From contig DMJJ01000018.1 of assembly GCA_003452185.1 (NCBI GenBank), positions 1-11,880 on the forward strand: DNA of 11,880 bases. The letters are read 5' to 3'. Origin of the DNA: Verrucomicrobiales bacterium (GTDB taxonomy: Bacteria > Verrucomicrobiota > Verrucomicrobiia > Limisphaerales > UBA11320). The notes under the pieces were generated by a model. The model made no database searches, had not been told where the DNA came from, and saw only the letters and a list, made by a program, of their open reading frames with translations. Below are positions 5,893-11,880 of the stretch, in pieces (within the stretch, counting starts at the first letter, position 1; each line of letters opens with the position of its first letter). Made by a program: the position numbers and the translations under genes.

Positions 5893-7007
5893 GAGGGGGG
5901 AGCCCCGGCCGTGAGGCCCTGCGCGGCTAGGAAGAGGACGAAGTTGATGGTGTTGAACGTGGCGTGGGCAAGCATCGGTGCCACAACCGTCCGGGTCCGC
6001 TCATGGAGCGCGGCCAGGATGAGCCCAAAGAGGGTGAGGGGGAGAAACTTCTCCAGATCGGCATGCACGAGGCCAAAGAGGCAGGCGGAGGCCAATGCCG
6101 CGCTTCGGGGGGTCCAGAGCTGACGGAAGAAGGTGTAGAGAACGCCGCGGAAGAGCGATTCCTCCAGGAACGGGGCTCCGACCAGCGCCACGTACGCGAA
6201 GAAGACCTTCTCCAGGGGGGCGTGGGCCTGCTGCAGGATCACGAGCGGCTGCTGGAGCTGCGGCTTGTGATCCAGAAGGGTGAGGAGGCGGGTCGAGAGC
6301 CCGCTGACCAGGAGCATCGCCAGGGTGGAGGCCACCCCCACGGTGATGGCGAACAGGAGCACCTCCCCCAGGCGGGGGGCGGCCCCCCGGAGGAAGCTCC
6401 TCCAGTCGATCCCCTCGAGCTCAAGAAACCGGGTCAGCGCCCAGATCAGCCCGAGATGGAGCGAGAGGTTGCCGGCGAGGAAGAGGTAGAAGCGGGCCTG
6501 GGCCGGGGGAATCTCCCGTGCGTGCCGCGCCTCGACGAGGGTTGCGGGGAAGTGTTCCTCCAGGATCCGGCGGTTGAGACGGAGGAGCTCCCCGGGCCCC
6601 TGAGGCTGCTGGCGCGCGAGCTCCGCGACCCTCGGGGGAGCCGAGGCCAGCAGGGCGGGGGAGCGCAGCGCCGGGTTGTCCATTGCCCGGTTCAGAAGGT
6701 TCGTCAGCGCGTTCAGACCCGGTTCGTGGCTGCGGGGCTTCGCTGCGCGTGCGAGCTCCCGGATGGCCTGGAGCGTGGCCGGATCGGCCTCCCGGACCAT
6801 CTCGCGCGCCACCGGGTTCGTGACCGGCTCCGTCGTCAAGACCTTCGCCAGGGCCGCCGGATCCTTGATCGTTTGTGGGGAGAGGTATGAGGTCCCGACA
6901 AACGAAGAGACGAGCACCGGGATCAGGCTTGCCACCCCCAAGGCAATCAGGATCCCGGATCCAAGCTGGAGCAGGGAGATCGGCTTCCACGGTCTGTCGG
7001 CAAACAC
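5889..7007 (-). CDS. CPBP-family intramembrane metalloprotease
   Basis: The C-terminal part matches the CPBP (Abi/CAAX-like) glutamic protease family of membrane proteases. EESLFRG carries the EExxxR motif (Glu282, Glu283, Arg287), FGLVHAD supplies His315, and HATFNTINF supplies His348 and Asn352. Hydrophobic segments lie near residues 11-38, 171-192, 213-236, 266-281, 304-315, 322-336 and 343-362. The odd part is residues 40-170, about 130 mostly polar residues between the first and second hydrophobic segments, which makes the protein (372 residues) longer than most relatives. The start is a GTG without a Shine-Dalgarno sequence; the frame offers no better start upstream. It is the first gene of the thiL-tsaE-tsaB operon with an ATGA junction to thiL. 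The substrate is unknown. Confidence 0.88.
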   Translation of the reverse strand: MFADRPWKPISLLQLGSGILIALGVASLIPVLVSSFVGTSYLSPQTIKDPAALAKVLTTEPVTNPVAREMVREADPATLQAIRELARAAKPRSHEPGLNALTNLLNRAMDNPALRSPALLASAPPRVAELARQQPQGPGELLRLNRRILEEHFPATLVEARHAREIPPAQARFYLFLAGNLSLHLGLIWALTRFLELEGIDWRSFLRGAAPRLGEVLLFAITVGVASTLAMLLVSGLSTRLLTLLDHKPQLQQPLVILQQAHAPLEKVFFAYVALVGAPFLEESLFRGVLYTFFRQLWTPRSAALASACLFGLVHADLEKFLPLTLFGLILAALHERTRTVVAPMLAHATFNTINFVLFLAAQGLTAGAPPS

Positions 7008-7069
7008 CCGGCCAGCTAAGCGGGAACGGCGTCCGTCTGACAGTAGAAAAATTGGTATTTCCTACCCCC

Positions 7070-7081
7070 AAGGGATCCCTT
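7070..7081. promoter_or_regulatory. 12-bp perfect palindrome upstream of dapF
   Basis: AAGGGATCCCTT is self-complementary over 12 bases and lies 11 bases before the dapF ATG in the 85-base divergent spacer shared with the CPBP operon. Just upstream is an unusually AT-rich stretch (7045-7060). A CTGACA at 7037-7042 could serve as a -35 element, but no good -10 follows at normal spacing. It may be a repressor site or a chance palindrome; a 12-base palindrome is expected a few times in a window this size. Confidence 0.3.
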
Positions 7082-7092
7082 ACGGTGACGGG

Positions 7093-7902
7093 ATGCTTCT
7101 GGAGTTCACCAAGATGAACGGCGCCGGGAACGATTTTGTGCTCGTGGACAACCGGGCCGGATCGATCCATTTGACCCCCGACCAGGTGGTCCGGCTCTGC
7201 CATCGTCAGCGCGGGATCGGGGCCGACGGGCTCCTGCTCCTGGAGCCATGCCGGAGCGGGCGGGCGGACTGGGCCTGGGCGTTTTACAACAGTGATGGCA
7301 GCATGGCCGACATGTGCGGCAACGGGGCGCGGTGCTTTGCCCGGTTCATCCAGAAGGTCACCGGGGCCTCCGGCCAGACCACGTTCGAGACCGGCGCCGG
7401 GGTCATCACCGCCACGTTCCACGGGGATCGGGTCACGGTGGGCCTCACCTCCCCCAAGGATGAGCGGCTCCGCGAGTCGGTCCCCACGACGGCCGGGAAG
7501 CTCGAGGTTCACTCGGTGAACACCGGCGTCCCGCACGCCGTGGTGTATGTTCCCGACGCCGACCAGGTGAAGGTGCAGCAGGTGGGGGCCGAGCTGCGGT
7601 ACCACGACCATTTCAAGCCGCGCGGGACGAACGTCAACTTCGCCCAGGTCCTTGGCCCGGGGCTCATCCGGGTGCGCACCTACGAGCGGGGCGTGGAGGG
7701 GGAGACCCTCGCGTGCGGAACCGGGGTCACGGCCTCGGCCCTGGTCACCGCCCGGCTCCACCAGTTTCAGTCGCCGGTCTCCGTCCGGGTCCAGGGGGGG
7801 GATCTTCTGGAGGTCGGGTTCCGCGAGGAAGCGGGCCGATTCACCGAGGTCCGCCTGACCGGCCCTGCCGACTTTGTCTTCGAGGGCCGAACCCTCCTCT
7901 GA
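7093..7902 (+). CDS. dapF: Diaminopimelate epimerase
   Basis: Interconverts LL- and meso-diaminopimelate without a cofactor, for lysine and peptidoglycan. The ATG at 7093 gives 269 residues with the canonical opening FTKMNGAGNDFV (5-16); the frame is open further upstream, but that sequence is antisense to the CPBP gene. The two catalytic cysteines are both present: Cys75 in MADMCGNGARC and Cys208 in TLACGTGVTAS. The motif GADGLLLLEP lies at 43-52 and PRGTNVNFA at 176-184. A GGTGA about 4 bases before the ATG is a weak ribosome-binding site. It heads the dapF-dapA-dapB-folK operon, with 21 bases to dapA. A run of eight G residues (7794-7801) lies in frame. Confidence 0.97.
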   Translation: MLLEFTKMNGAGNDFVLVDNRAGSIHLTPDQVVRLCHRQRGIGADGLLLLEPCRSGRADWAWAFYNSDGSMADMCGNGARCFARFIQKVTGASGQTTFETGAGVITATFHGDRVTVGLTSPKDERLRESVPTTAGKLEVHSVNTGVPHAVVYVPDADQVKVQQVGAELRYHDHFKPRGTNVNFAQVLGPGLIRVRTYERGVEGETLACGTGVTASALVTARLHQFQSPVSVRVQGGDLLEVGFREEAGRFTEVRLTGPADFVFEGRTLL

Positions 7903-7938
7903 ACCCCGTCAACGAACCTTACCATGCGCTCCACTTCC

Positions 7939-8847
7939 ATGTTCAAAGGCACCTACACCGCCATCGTCACCCCTTTCCGAAACGGGAAGGTCGACTACGC
8001 CGCCCTGGAGAAGATCGTCCGGATGCAGCTCAAGGGAGGGGTCGACGGCATTGTGCCCGTCGGCACCACGGGGGAATCCCCCACGGTGAGCTTCGAGGAG
8101 CACATTGAGATCATCCGCCAGACGGTGAAGTTCGCCGGGGGCAAGGCGAAGGTCCTGGCCGGCACGGGGGCGAACTCCACCTCCGAGGCGATTTATCTCA
8201 CCAAGGCAGCCGAGGAGGCGGGGGCGGATGGTTCGCTTCAGGTCGCCCCCTACTACAACAAGCCGACGCAGGAGGGGCTGTTCCAGCACTTCCACGCGAT
8301 CGCGCGGGCGACGAAGCTCCCGATCATCCTCTACAGCATCCCGGGCCGGTGCGGCATCGAGATCGCGGTGGAGACCGTCCACCGCCTTGCCCAGGACAGC
8401 GTCAACATCGTCGGGATCAAGGAGGCGGGTGGCAACGCCGACCGGGTGAGCCAGCTCCGCGCCACCCTGGGCCACCGGTTCGACATCCTCTCGGGGGATG
8501 ACTCCCTGACCCTCCCGTTCATGGCGGTCGGGGCCGACGGCGTGATCAGCGTGGCCTCGAATGTCATCCCGCGCGAGGTTGCCCACATGGTGGAGGCGTT
8601 CCGTCTTGGGAAGCTGGAGGCGGCCCGCAAGCTCCATCACAAGTATTACCCTGTCTTCAAGGAGCTGTTCATCGAGACCAACCCGATTCCCGTGAAGGCC
8701 GCTCTCGCTATGATGGGGGTGGTGAGCGAGGAGTATCGGCTTCCGCTCGTGGCGATGGGCGGGCGCAACCGGGCCCGGCTTGAGCAGACCCTCCGCGCCT
8801 GCGGCGTGCTCAAGGGGGAGACCGGCCGCCGGAAGGAGGTCGCCTGA
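7939..8847 (+). CDS. dapA: 4-Hydroxy-tetrahydrodipicolinate synthase
   Basis: Condenses pyruvate with aspartate semialdehyde, the first dedicated step of the diaminopimelate/lysine branch. Numbered from the ATG at 7939 the protein has 302 residues. VGTTGES (41-47) carries the substrate Thr pair, PYYNKPTQ (104-111) the tyrosine of the catalytic triad, LYSIPGR (131-137) Tyr132 and Arg137, and GIKEAGG (159-165) the Schiff-base Lys161, the same number as in E. coli. Another ATG at 7924 would add five residues (MRSTS); neither has a Shine-Dalgarno sequence, and I prefer 7939 because it matches the usual MFxG N-terminus. The TGA stop shares its A with the dapB ATG. Confidence 0.97.
   Translation: MFKGTYTAIVTPFRNGKVDYAALEKIVRMQLKGGVDGIVPVGTTGESPTVSFEEHIEIIRQTVKFAGGKAKVLAGTGANSTSEAIYLTKAAEEAGADGSLQVAPYYNKPTQEGLFQHFHAIARATKLPIILYSIPGRCGIEIAVETVHRLAQDSVNIVGIKEAGGNADRVSQLRATLGHRFDILSGDDSLTLPFMAVGADGVISVASNVIPREVAHMVEAFRLGKLEAARKLHHKYYPVFKELFIETNPIPVKAALAMMGVVSEEYRLPLVAMGGRNRARLEQTLRACGVLKGETGRRKEVA
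8831..8840 (+). promoter_or_regulatory. Strong Shine-Dalgarno sequence of dapB
   Basis: GGAAGGAGGT sits within the last codons of dapA, six bases before the dapB ATG at 8847. It is the only near-consensus, well-spaced ribosome-binding site I find in the window, and it fixes the dapB start. Confidence 0.85.
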
Positions 8848-9587
8848 TGAACCCGGTTCGTGTGATCATCAACGGCTCGAAGGGACAGATGGGCCAGGCG
8901 CTCATCACGTGCGCCGGGCGGATGCCCGACATCCGGCTGGCGGGCCAGATTGATGCGGGGGACTCCCTTGCCAGCGTCATCGAGGGGGCCGACGCCGTCA
9001 TCGACTTCAGTTTCCATGCGGCCACTCCCGAGGTGGCGCGGCTCTGTGCGGAGCGGCGAAAGGCCCTGGTGATCGGGACCACCGGGCACTCCGAGGCTGA
9101 GAAGGAGCAGATCCGCAGCCACGCCCGCTCGATCCCGATGGTCTGGGCCTCGAACTATTCGACGGGCGTCAACACCCTCTTCTGGCTCACGCGCAAGGCG
9201 ACCGAGATTCTTGGCCCCTCCTTCGACCTGGAGGTTGTCGAGATGCACCACCGCCTGAAGAAGGACGCCCCGAGCGGCACCGCCACCACCCTGGTGGAAA
9301 TCCTGGCCGATGTCCGGAAGCAGCAGCTCAAGGAGGTCCTGCGCCATGGGCGTCAGGGAATCACGGGCGAGCGGACGTCGACCGAGATTGGGATGCACGC
9401 GCTGCGTGGGGGGGATGTGGTCGGGGATCACACGGTGATCTTCGCCGCCCGGGGGGAGCGGGTGGAACTGACTCACAAGGCCTCAAGCCGTGAGACCTTC
9501 GCCAACGGGGCGCTCCGCGCCGCCGTCTGGGTGGTGAGCCGTCCTCCCGCGATCTACGACATGCAGGATGTGCTGGGGTTGAAGTGA
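8847..9587 (+). CDS. dapB: 4-Hydroxy-tetrahydrodipicolinate reductase
   Basis: Reduces the DapA product with NAD(P)H to tetrahydrodipicolinate. The 246 residues are shorter than E. coli DapB (273) but within the family range. The nucleotide-binding loop INGSKGQMGQ is at 8-17, DFSFHAA at 53-59, and GTTGH at 77-81. The substrate and catalytic motif EMHHRLKKDAPSGTA (132-146) keeps His134, His135 and Lys138, equivalent to His159, His160 and Lys163 of E. coli. The start is fixed by a strong ribosome-binding site and a one-base overlap with the dapA stop; the stop overlaps the folK GTG by four bases. A seven-G run lies at 9408-9414. Confidence 0.97.
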   Translation: MNPVRVIINGSKGQMGQALITCAGRMPDIRLAGQIDAGDSLASVIEGADAVIDFSFHAATPEVARLCAERRKALVIGTTGHSEAEKEQIRSHARSIPMVWASNYSTGVNTLFWLTRKATEILGPSFDLEVVEMHHRLKKDAPSGTATTLVEILADVRKQQLKEVLRHGRQGITGERTSTEIGMHALRGGDVVGDHTVIFAARGERVELTHKASSRETFANGALRAAVWVVSRPPAIYDMQDVLGLK

Positions 9588-10093
9588 GCCTGCCGGAGCC
9601 GATCGTGGTGGTGGCCCTGGGGTCAAACCTCGGGGACTCCCGGGGCATTCTTGAGGAGGCGTTCCAGCGCCTTCAGGCCCTTTCCCCCACGGCCATCCAG
9701 AGATCCTCCATCTGGGAGACCGAACCGGTCGACTGCCCTCCCGGATCGCCGCCGTTCGCCAACGCGGTGGTGGTGATGGGGGTGGCCAGCGGGGAAACCG
9801 CGGGGTCGCTCCTGGGGAAGCTCCAGGCCTTGGAGGTGGAATTCGGACGGAGGCCTAAGGAGGTCATGAACGAGCCACGCCCCCTCGACCTGGACCTCAT
9901 CCTGTTTGGGAGGGAATGCCGAAACCAGCCCGGCCTGATCCTCCCGCACCCACGGGCCCGGCTGCGACGATTCGTGCTCGGCCCGCTCTGCGAAATCGCC
10001 CCCGAGCTTCCGTTCCCCGCCGAGGGGAAAACCGCGCGTGAGCTCCTGGCCGGGCTTCCACCAGACCAGGAGCCACGCGCAAGGTCGCGTTAG
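9584..10093 (+). CDS. folK: Hydroxymethyldihydropterin pyrophosphokinase
   Basis: Transfers pyrophosphate from ATP to 6-hydroxymethyl-7,8-dihydropterin, the step before dihydropteroate synthase in folate synthesis. The 169 residues show ALGSNLGD (11-18), SSIWETEPV (41-49), FANAVV (58-63), RPLDLDLILF (99-108) with the Mg-binding Asp102/Asp104 pair, and HPRARLRRFVLGPLCEIAP (122-140). The start is GTG, embedded as GTGA in the dapB stop, so it is likely read by coupled translation. It closes the dap operon; no other folate-synthesis gene is adjacent. Its TAG stop overlaps the stop codon of the opposing RRM gene, leaving no room for a separate terminator. Confidence 0.96.
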   Translation: MSLPEPIVVVALGSNLGDSRGILEEAFQRLQALSPTAIQRSSIWETEPVDCPPGSPPFANAVVVMGVASGETAGSLLGKLQALEVEFGRRPKEVMNEPRPLDLDLILFGRECRNQPGLILPHPRARLRRFVLGPLCEIAPELPFPAEGKTARELLAGLPPDQEPRARSR

Positions 10094-10359
10094 TGCCGCG
10101 GTCCGCGCGGCTCCATGGGACGCGCGAGATTCACCGTCAGATCCCGCCCGCCGACGTTCACCCCGTGCAGCGCGGTGATCGCCTTCTGGGCTTCCTCGGG
10201 AGACCCCATGGTGATGAATCCAAAGCCGCGAGGGCGGCCGGTCACCCGGTCCATCATCAACTGAACTTCCGACACCACCCCATGCTCTGAAAAGAGATCA
10301 CCGAGCTCCTCCTGGGTGATTTTGAAGGGAAGATTTCCGACAAACAGCTTCGCACTCAT
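10090..10359 (-). CDS. Small single-RRM RNA-binding protein
   Basis: An 89-residue protein consisting almost entirely of one RNA recognition motif. RNP2 is LFVGNL (5-10) and RNP1 is RGFGFITM (44-51) with the aromatic RNA-stacking positions Phe6, Phe46 and Phe48; a short basic and proline-containing tail (PMEPRGPRH) follows. Such small RRM proteins occur in several bacterial phyla and in some are cold-induced; the RNA target here is unknown. The ATG at 10359 gives a standard RRM N-terminus. The frame stays open to 10488, but the added residues overlap a structured leader and look non-coding. No Shine-Dalgarno sequence precedes the start. The leader hairpin suggests post-transcriptional control, possibly autoregulation. 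Confidence 0.93.
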   Translation of the reverse strand: MSAKLFVGNLPFKITQEELGDLFSEHGVVSEVQLMMDRVTGRPRGFGFITMGSPEEAQKAITALHGVNVGGRDLTVNLARPMEPRGPRH

Positions 10360-10606
10360 AGCATCTCGTACAACAATAGATCTGACTCCACCCTCGGGAA
10401 GAGGCCGCGATGACAGCCCACACCGGTTGCATGCGGATTCTCTCAGGGTGACAGTCTTGGAGAATGACCGGAAACGACGGAATTTCAAGCTGAAACAGGC
10501 AATAAATGCCGCATCGTCAGCATGAATCGCGTTCGTCCCGGATCGGATGCCTCGGGGGCGGCGTGGGGCAGGGGGAGTGCGTGGGGGCCGCGGGGGGAAT
10601 GTCCCC
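10360..10606 (-). promoter_or_regulatory. Leader and promoter region of the RRM gene
   Basis: This gap has no gene. On the minus strand it holds three things. First, directly after the DUF4159 stop is a small GC hairpin (10606-10602 with 10598-10594) without a U-tract, a poor terminator. Second, a candidate promoter: TTGAAA (10488-10483), 16-base spacer, CATTCT (10466-10461, a weak -10), with an inverted repeat TTTCA/TGAAA (10483-10487, 10491-10495) over the -35. Third, the leader hairpin described separately. The DNA is AT-richer than neighbouring genes. Confidence 0.4.
10389..10450 (-). promoter_or_regulatory. Long imperfect hairpin in the RRM gene leader
   Basis: Three stacked stems are visible: 10445-10450 with 10389-10394 (CACCCT/AGGGTG on the minus strand), 10440-10444 with 10399-10403 (GAGAG/CTCTT, one G-U pair), and 10433-10436 with 10405-10408 (CCGC/GCGG). 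A further ATG/CAT pairing (10410-10412 with 10430-10432) can extend it. Together this is about 18 pairs over 62 bases, ending 29 bases before the RRM start. If the candidate promoter is right the hairpin would sit near the 5' end of the transcript. It matches no riboswitch class I recognise. Confidence 0.4.
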
Positions 10607-11476
10607 TTAGTGGGTCATGGTGTAGAACAGGATATTGATCCCGAGGGGGTAGGCTTGTTTCTCGGAAAACTCACGGAAGTAGTATTCGTTCTCTCCTTCC
10701 CGTTCCCACCCATCCCCGTTGTCGGTGTTGTGGCAGGCCAGCACCATCATCCGTCCCCGATCGTCGTAGATGGCACGGTAGTGAGGTTCCTTGGCATCGC
10801 TTCGTTCCCAGGTGACATGGGTAAACTCGCTCCGTGTCCCGACCTCGACGTTTGGGACCTGGGGTTTCTTCTTCAGGTCGAAGACGCAATGAAAAATGGG
10901 ATGATCGAGGGGGAGCTCCTGCGGTTCGCGATCGGGGAAGATCCGATGCAACTCGGAAGCGAGGGCCTTCCATTCCCGCTCCCCCCAAAAGTCGTCGAAC
11001 ATGAGGAATCCCCCGTTCAGCAGGTGGCGGCGTAGCGCGACGACTTCCTCTTCCGCCAGGTGCATGCGGCCTGGTTCGACGATGTAGAGAAATGGGTAGG
11101 AGTAGAGGCGGGGGTCGGTTGGGGCGATGAAGACACCGTCCGGATGGACCGCCATGGAGGTCATCTGCTGGAGCCGCCACGAGAAATTGAGATCGCTGTC
11201 CGGAGCATCGATCTTCCACCGGTTGTCCGGGTCGTGCCCGACCCCGTAGAACCCATCCACTGGATACTGCACCCGAACAAAGGCGAAGCTGTCGTACAGG
11301 AACTCCGGATCGACTTTCCAGGTCGGCATCTCGACCCCGTCCGGAATCATCTCCCGGGCGTTTTTTTGGGCCTGGGCGGTGAAGGCCGCCGGGCCGGCCA
11401 CCAGCACCCCGGAGAGGAGCAGGAGCGTGGTCCGGGCGACGGCGGGAGCCCATGGTTTGTGCACGCGGTGAGTCAT
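10607..11476 (-). CDS. Secreted DUF4159-family protein
   Basis: Numbered from the ATG at 11476 the protein has 289 residues. Residues 1-36 look like a signal peptide: basic start, hydrophobic core LLLLSGVLVAGPAA, then AQA before Gln37. The rest matches DUF4159 along its length: FAFVRVQYP (64-72), DLNFSWRLQQMTSM (95-108), YPFLYIVEPGRM (127-138), LLNGGFLMFDDFWGEREW (152-169) and LDHPIFHCVF (190-199). The family's function is not established to my knowledge; the conserved DDFWGE and DHPIFH motifs suggest a functional pocket. The frame remains open upstream to 11578 into the neighbouring gene; I chose the ATG giving a clean signal peptide. No Shine-Dalgarno sequence. A partial gene of unknown function lies 76 bases upstream on the same strand, probably in one operon. 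Confidence 0.9.
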   Translation of the reverse strand: MTHRVHKPWAPAVARTTLLLLSGVLVAGPAAFTAQAQKNAREMIPDGVEMPTWKVDPEFLYDSFAFVRVQYPVDGFYGVGHDPDNRWKIDAPDSDLNFSWRLQQMTSMAVHPDGVFIAPTDPRLYSYPFLYIVEPGRMHLAEEEVVALRRHLLNGGFLMFDDFWGEREWKALASELHRIFPDREPQELPLDHPIFHCVFDLKKKPQVPNVEVGTRSEFTHVTWERSDAKEPHYRAIYDDRGRMMVLACHNTDNGDGWEREGENEYYFREFSEKQAYPLGINILFYTMTH

Positions 11477-11552
11477 GGCATAACGCCGGGGGTAAAGCAA
11501 GAGGCCGGCCGCGGAGCGACCAGGGGCTGGGGAGGGGTGTGTCTCGGGGGGG

Positions 11553-11880
11553 TCATGAGCCCTCGGAGAGCCACGCATCCTGGGTTTTCCAGGTGGCGCG
11601 CACCAGCTGGAGGATCACCGCGGGATCCTGTCCCGCGAAGACCCGTCGCAGAACCTCGCCCCCTTCGGGCACCGACCGCAGCGGGCCCGTACGGAGAATG
11701 CCCGAGAGGCTGTGTCGGGGTTTCCGGATCTCGGGGGCTTCGGGCCCGCCTGGCTTTCCGTCGAGCGAGGCGAGGATTGGCTCCACCTCCTGGCGAGGAC
11801 GGCCCTCCAAGGTTTCGCACAGGACGGTGGCACGGGCCGCACTGTCGAATCCCGGCTCTCCCAGCACCCGACGGAGCTCC
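11553..11880 (-). CDS. 3' end of an unrecognised protein gene (partial)
   Basis: The frame is open from the window edge to a TGA at 11553-11555, giving at least 108 residues; the 5' end lies outside. A GTG at 11867 is available but need not be the start. Third codon positions are strongly G/C, like the other genes, supporting real coding. The visible part is hydrophilic with no membrane segment or familiar motif: an alpha-helical-looking stretch (ATVLCETLEGRPRQEVEPIL), a Pro/Gly-rich linker, then a second helical stretch (GGEVLRRVFAGQDPAVILQL) ending TWKTQDAWLSEGS. It precedes the DUF4159 gene by 76 bases on the same strand. I do not recognise the family. Confidence 0.6.
   Translation of the reverse strand, partial: ELRRVLGEPGFDSAARATVLCETLEGRPRQEVEPILASLDGKPGGPEAPEIRKPRHSLSGILRTGPLRSVPEGGEVLRRVFAGQDPAVILQLVRATWKTQDAWLSEGS

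Noticed and set aside
4969..6123. 384-codon plus-strand frame opposite thiL and the CPBP gene
   Set aside because: Crosses two well-supported minus-strand genes and shows no recognisable motif.
6421..7761. 446-codon minus-strand frame across dapF and the CPBP gene
   Set aside because: Spans a divergent promoter region and two real genes in other frames; composition is that of an antisense shadow.
10389..10450. TPP riboswitch suggested by CTGAGAG in the RRM leader
   Set aside because: The other conserved TPP elements are missing, and the CTGAGA is part of a simple paired stem.
10360..10488. 43-residue N-terminal extension of the RRM protein
   Set aside because: Overlaps the structured leader and candidate promoter; the ATG at 10359 gives a standard compact RRM protein.

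Overview
The window is dense, GC-rich bacterial chromosome (roughly two-thirds G+C by eye) carrying housekeeping biosynthesis genes. I see no mobile element, phage gene, CRISPR array, tRNA or rRNA. The gene set (an E. coli-type two-domain ArgA, a long Sua5-type threonylcarbamoyl-AMP synthase, a small single-RRM RNA-binding protein, a secreted DUF4159 protein, and few good Shine-Dalgarno sequences) would fit Verrucomicrobiota or a related high-GC lineage. That placement is inference from gene content and is not firm.

Layout. Positions 1-157 are non-coding, with two adjacent hairpins that probably separate convergent genes. On the minus strand lie a Sua5-type gene (158-1210) and, upstream of it, argA (1447-2775). 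The 200-odd bases between them hold three consecutive hairpins, two followed by U-tracts. argA is divergent from metF (2940-3833, plus). A strong GC hairpin separates metF from the convergent minus-strand operon CPBP protease - thiL - tsaE - tsaB (7007 down to 3887), whose genes overlap by 4, 23 and 20 bases. Divergent from that operon is the plus-strand operon dapF - dapA - dapB - folK (7093-10093), with overlapping junctions at dapA/dapB and dapB/folK. folK ends tail-to-tail with a minus-strand RRM protein gene (10090-10359), and the two stop codons overlap. That gene has a roughly 100-base leader with a long imperfect hairpin. Upstream again on the minus strand are a secreted DUF4159 protein (10607-11476) and the 3' end of an unrecognised gene (11553 to the window edge).

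Functional themes. TsaC/Sua5, TsaE and TsaB make three of the four core bacterial components of tRNA t6A37 modification; TsaD is not here. DapA, DapB and DapF serve the diaminopimelate/lysine pathway for peptidoglycan. FolK and MetF serve folate and one-carbon metabolism, ThiL makes thiamine diphosphate, and ArgA opens arginine synthesis.

No clear undescribed multi-gene system is visible. The best leads are non-coding: the triple-hairpin argA-sua5 spacer in which every hairpin exposes a UGUGUG stretch, and the structured leader of the RRM gene. Among proteins, the CPBP protease with a large inserted loop and the DUF4159 pair at the right edge are the least understood.
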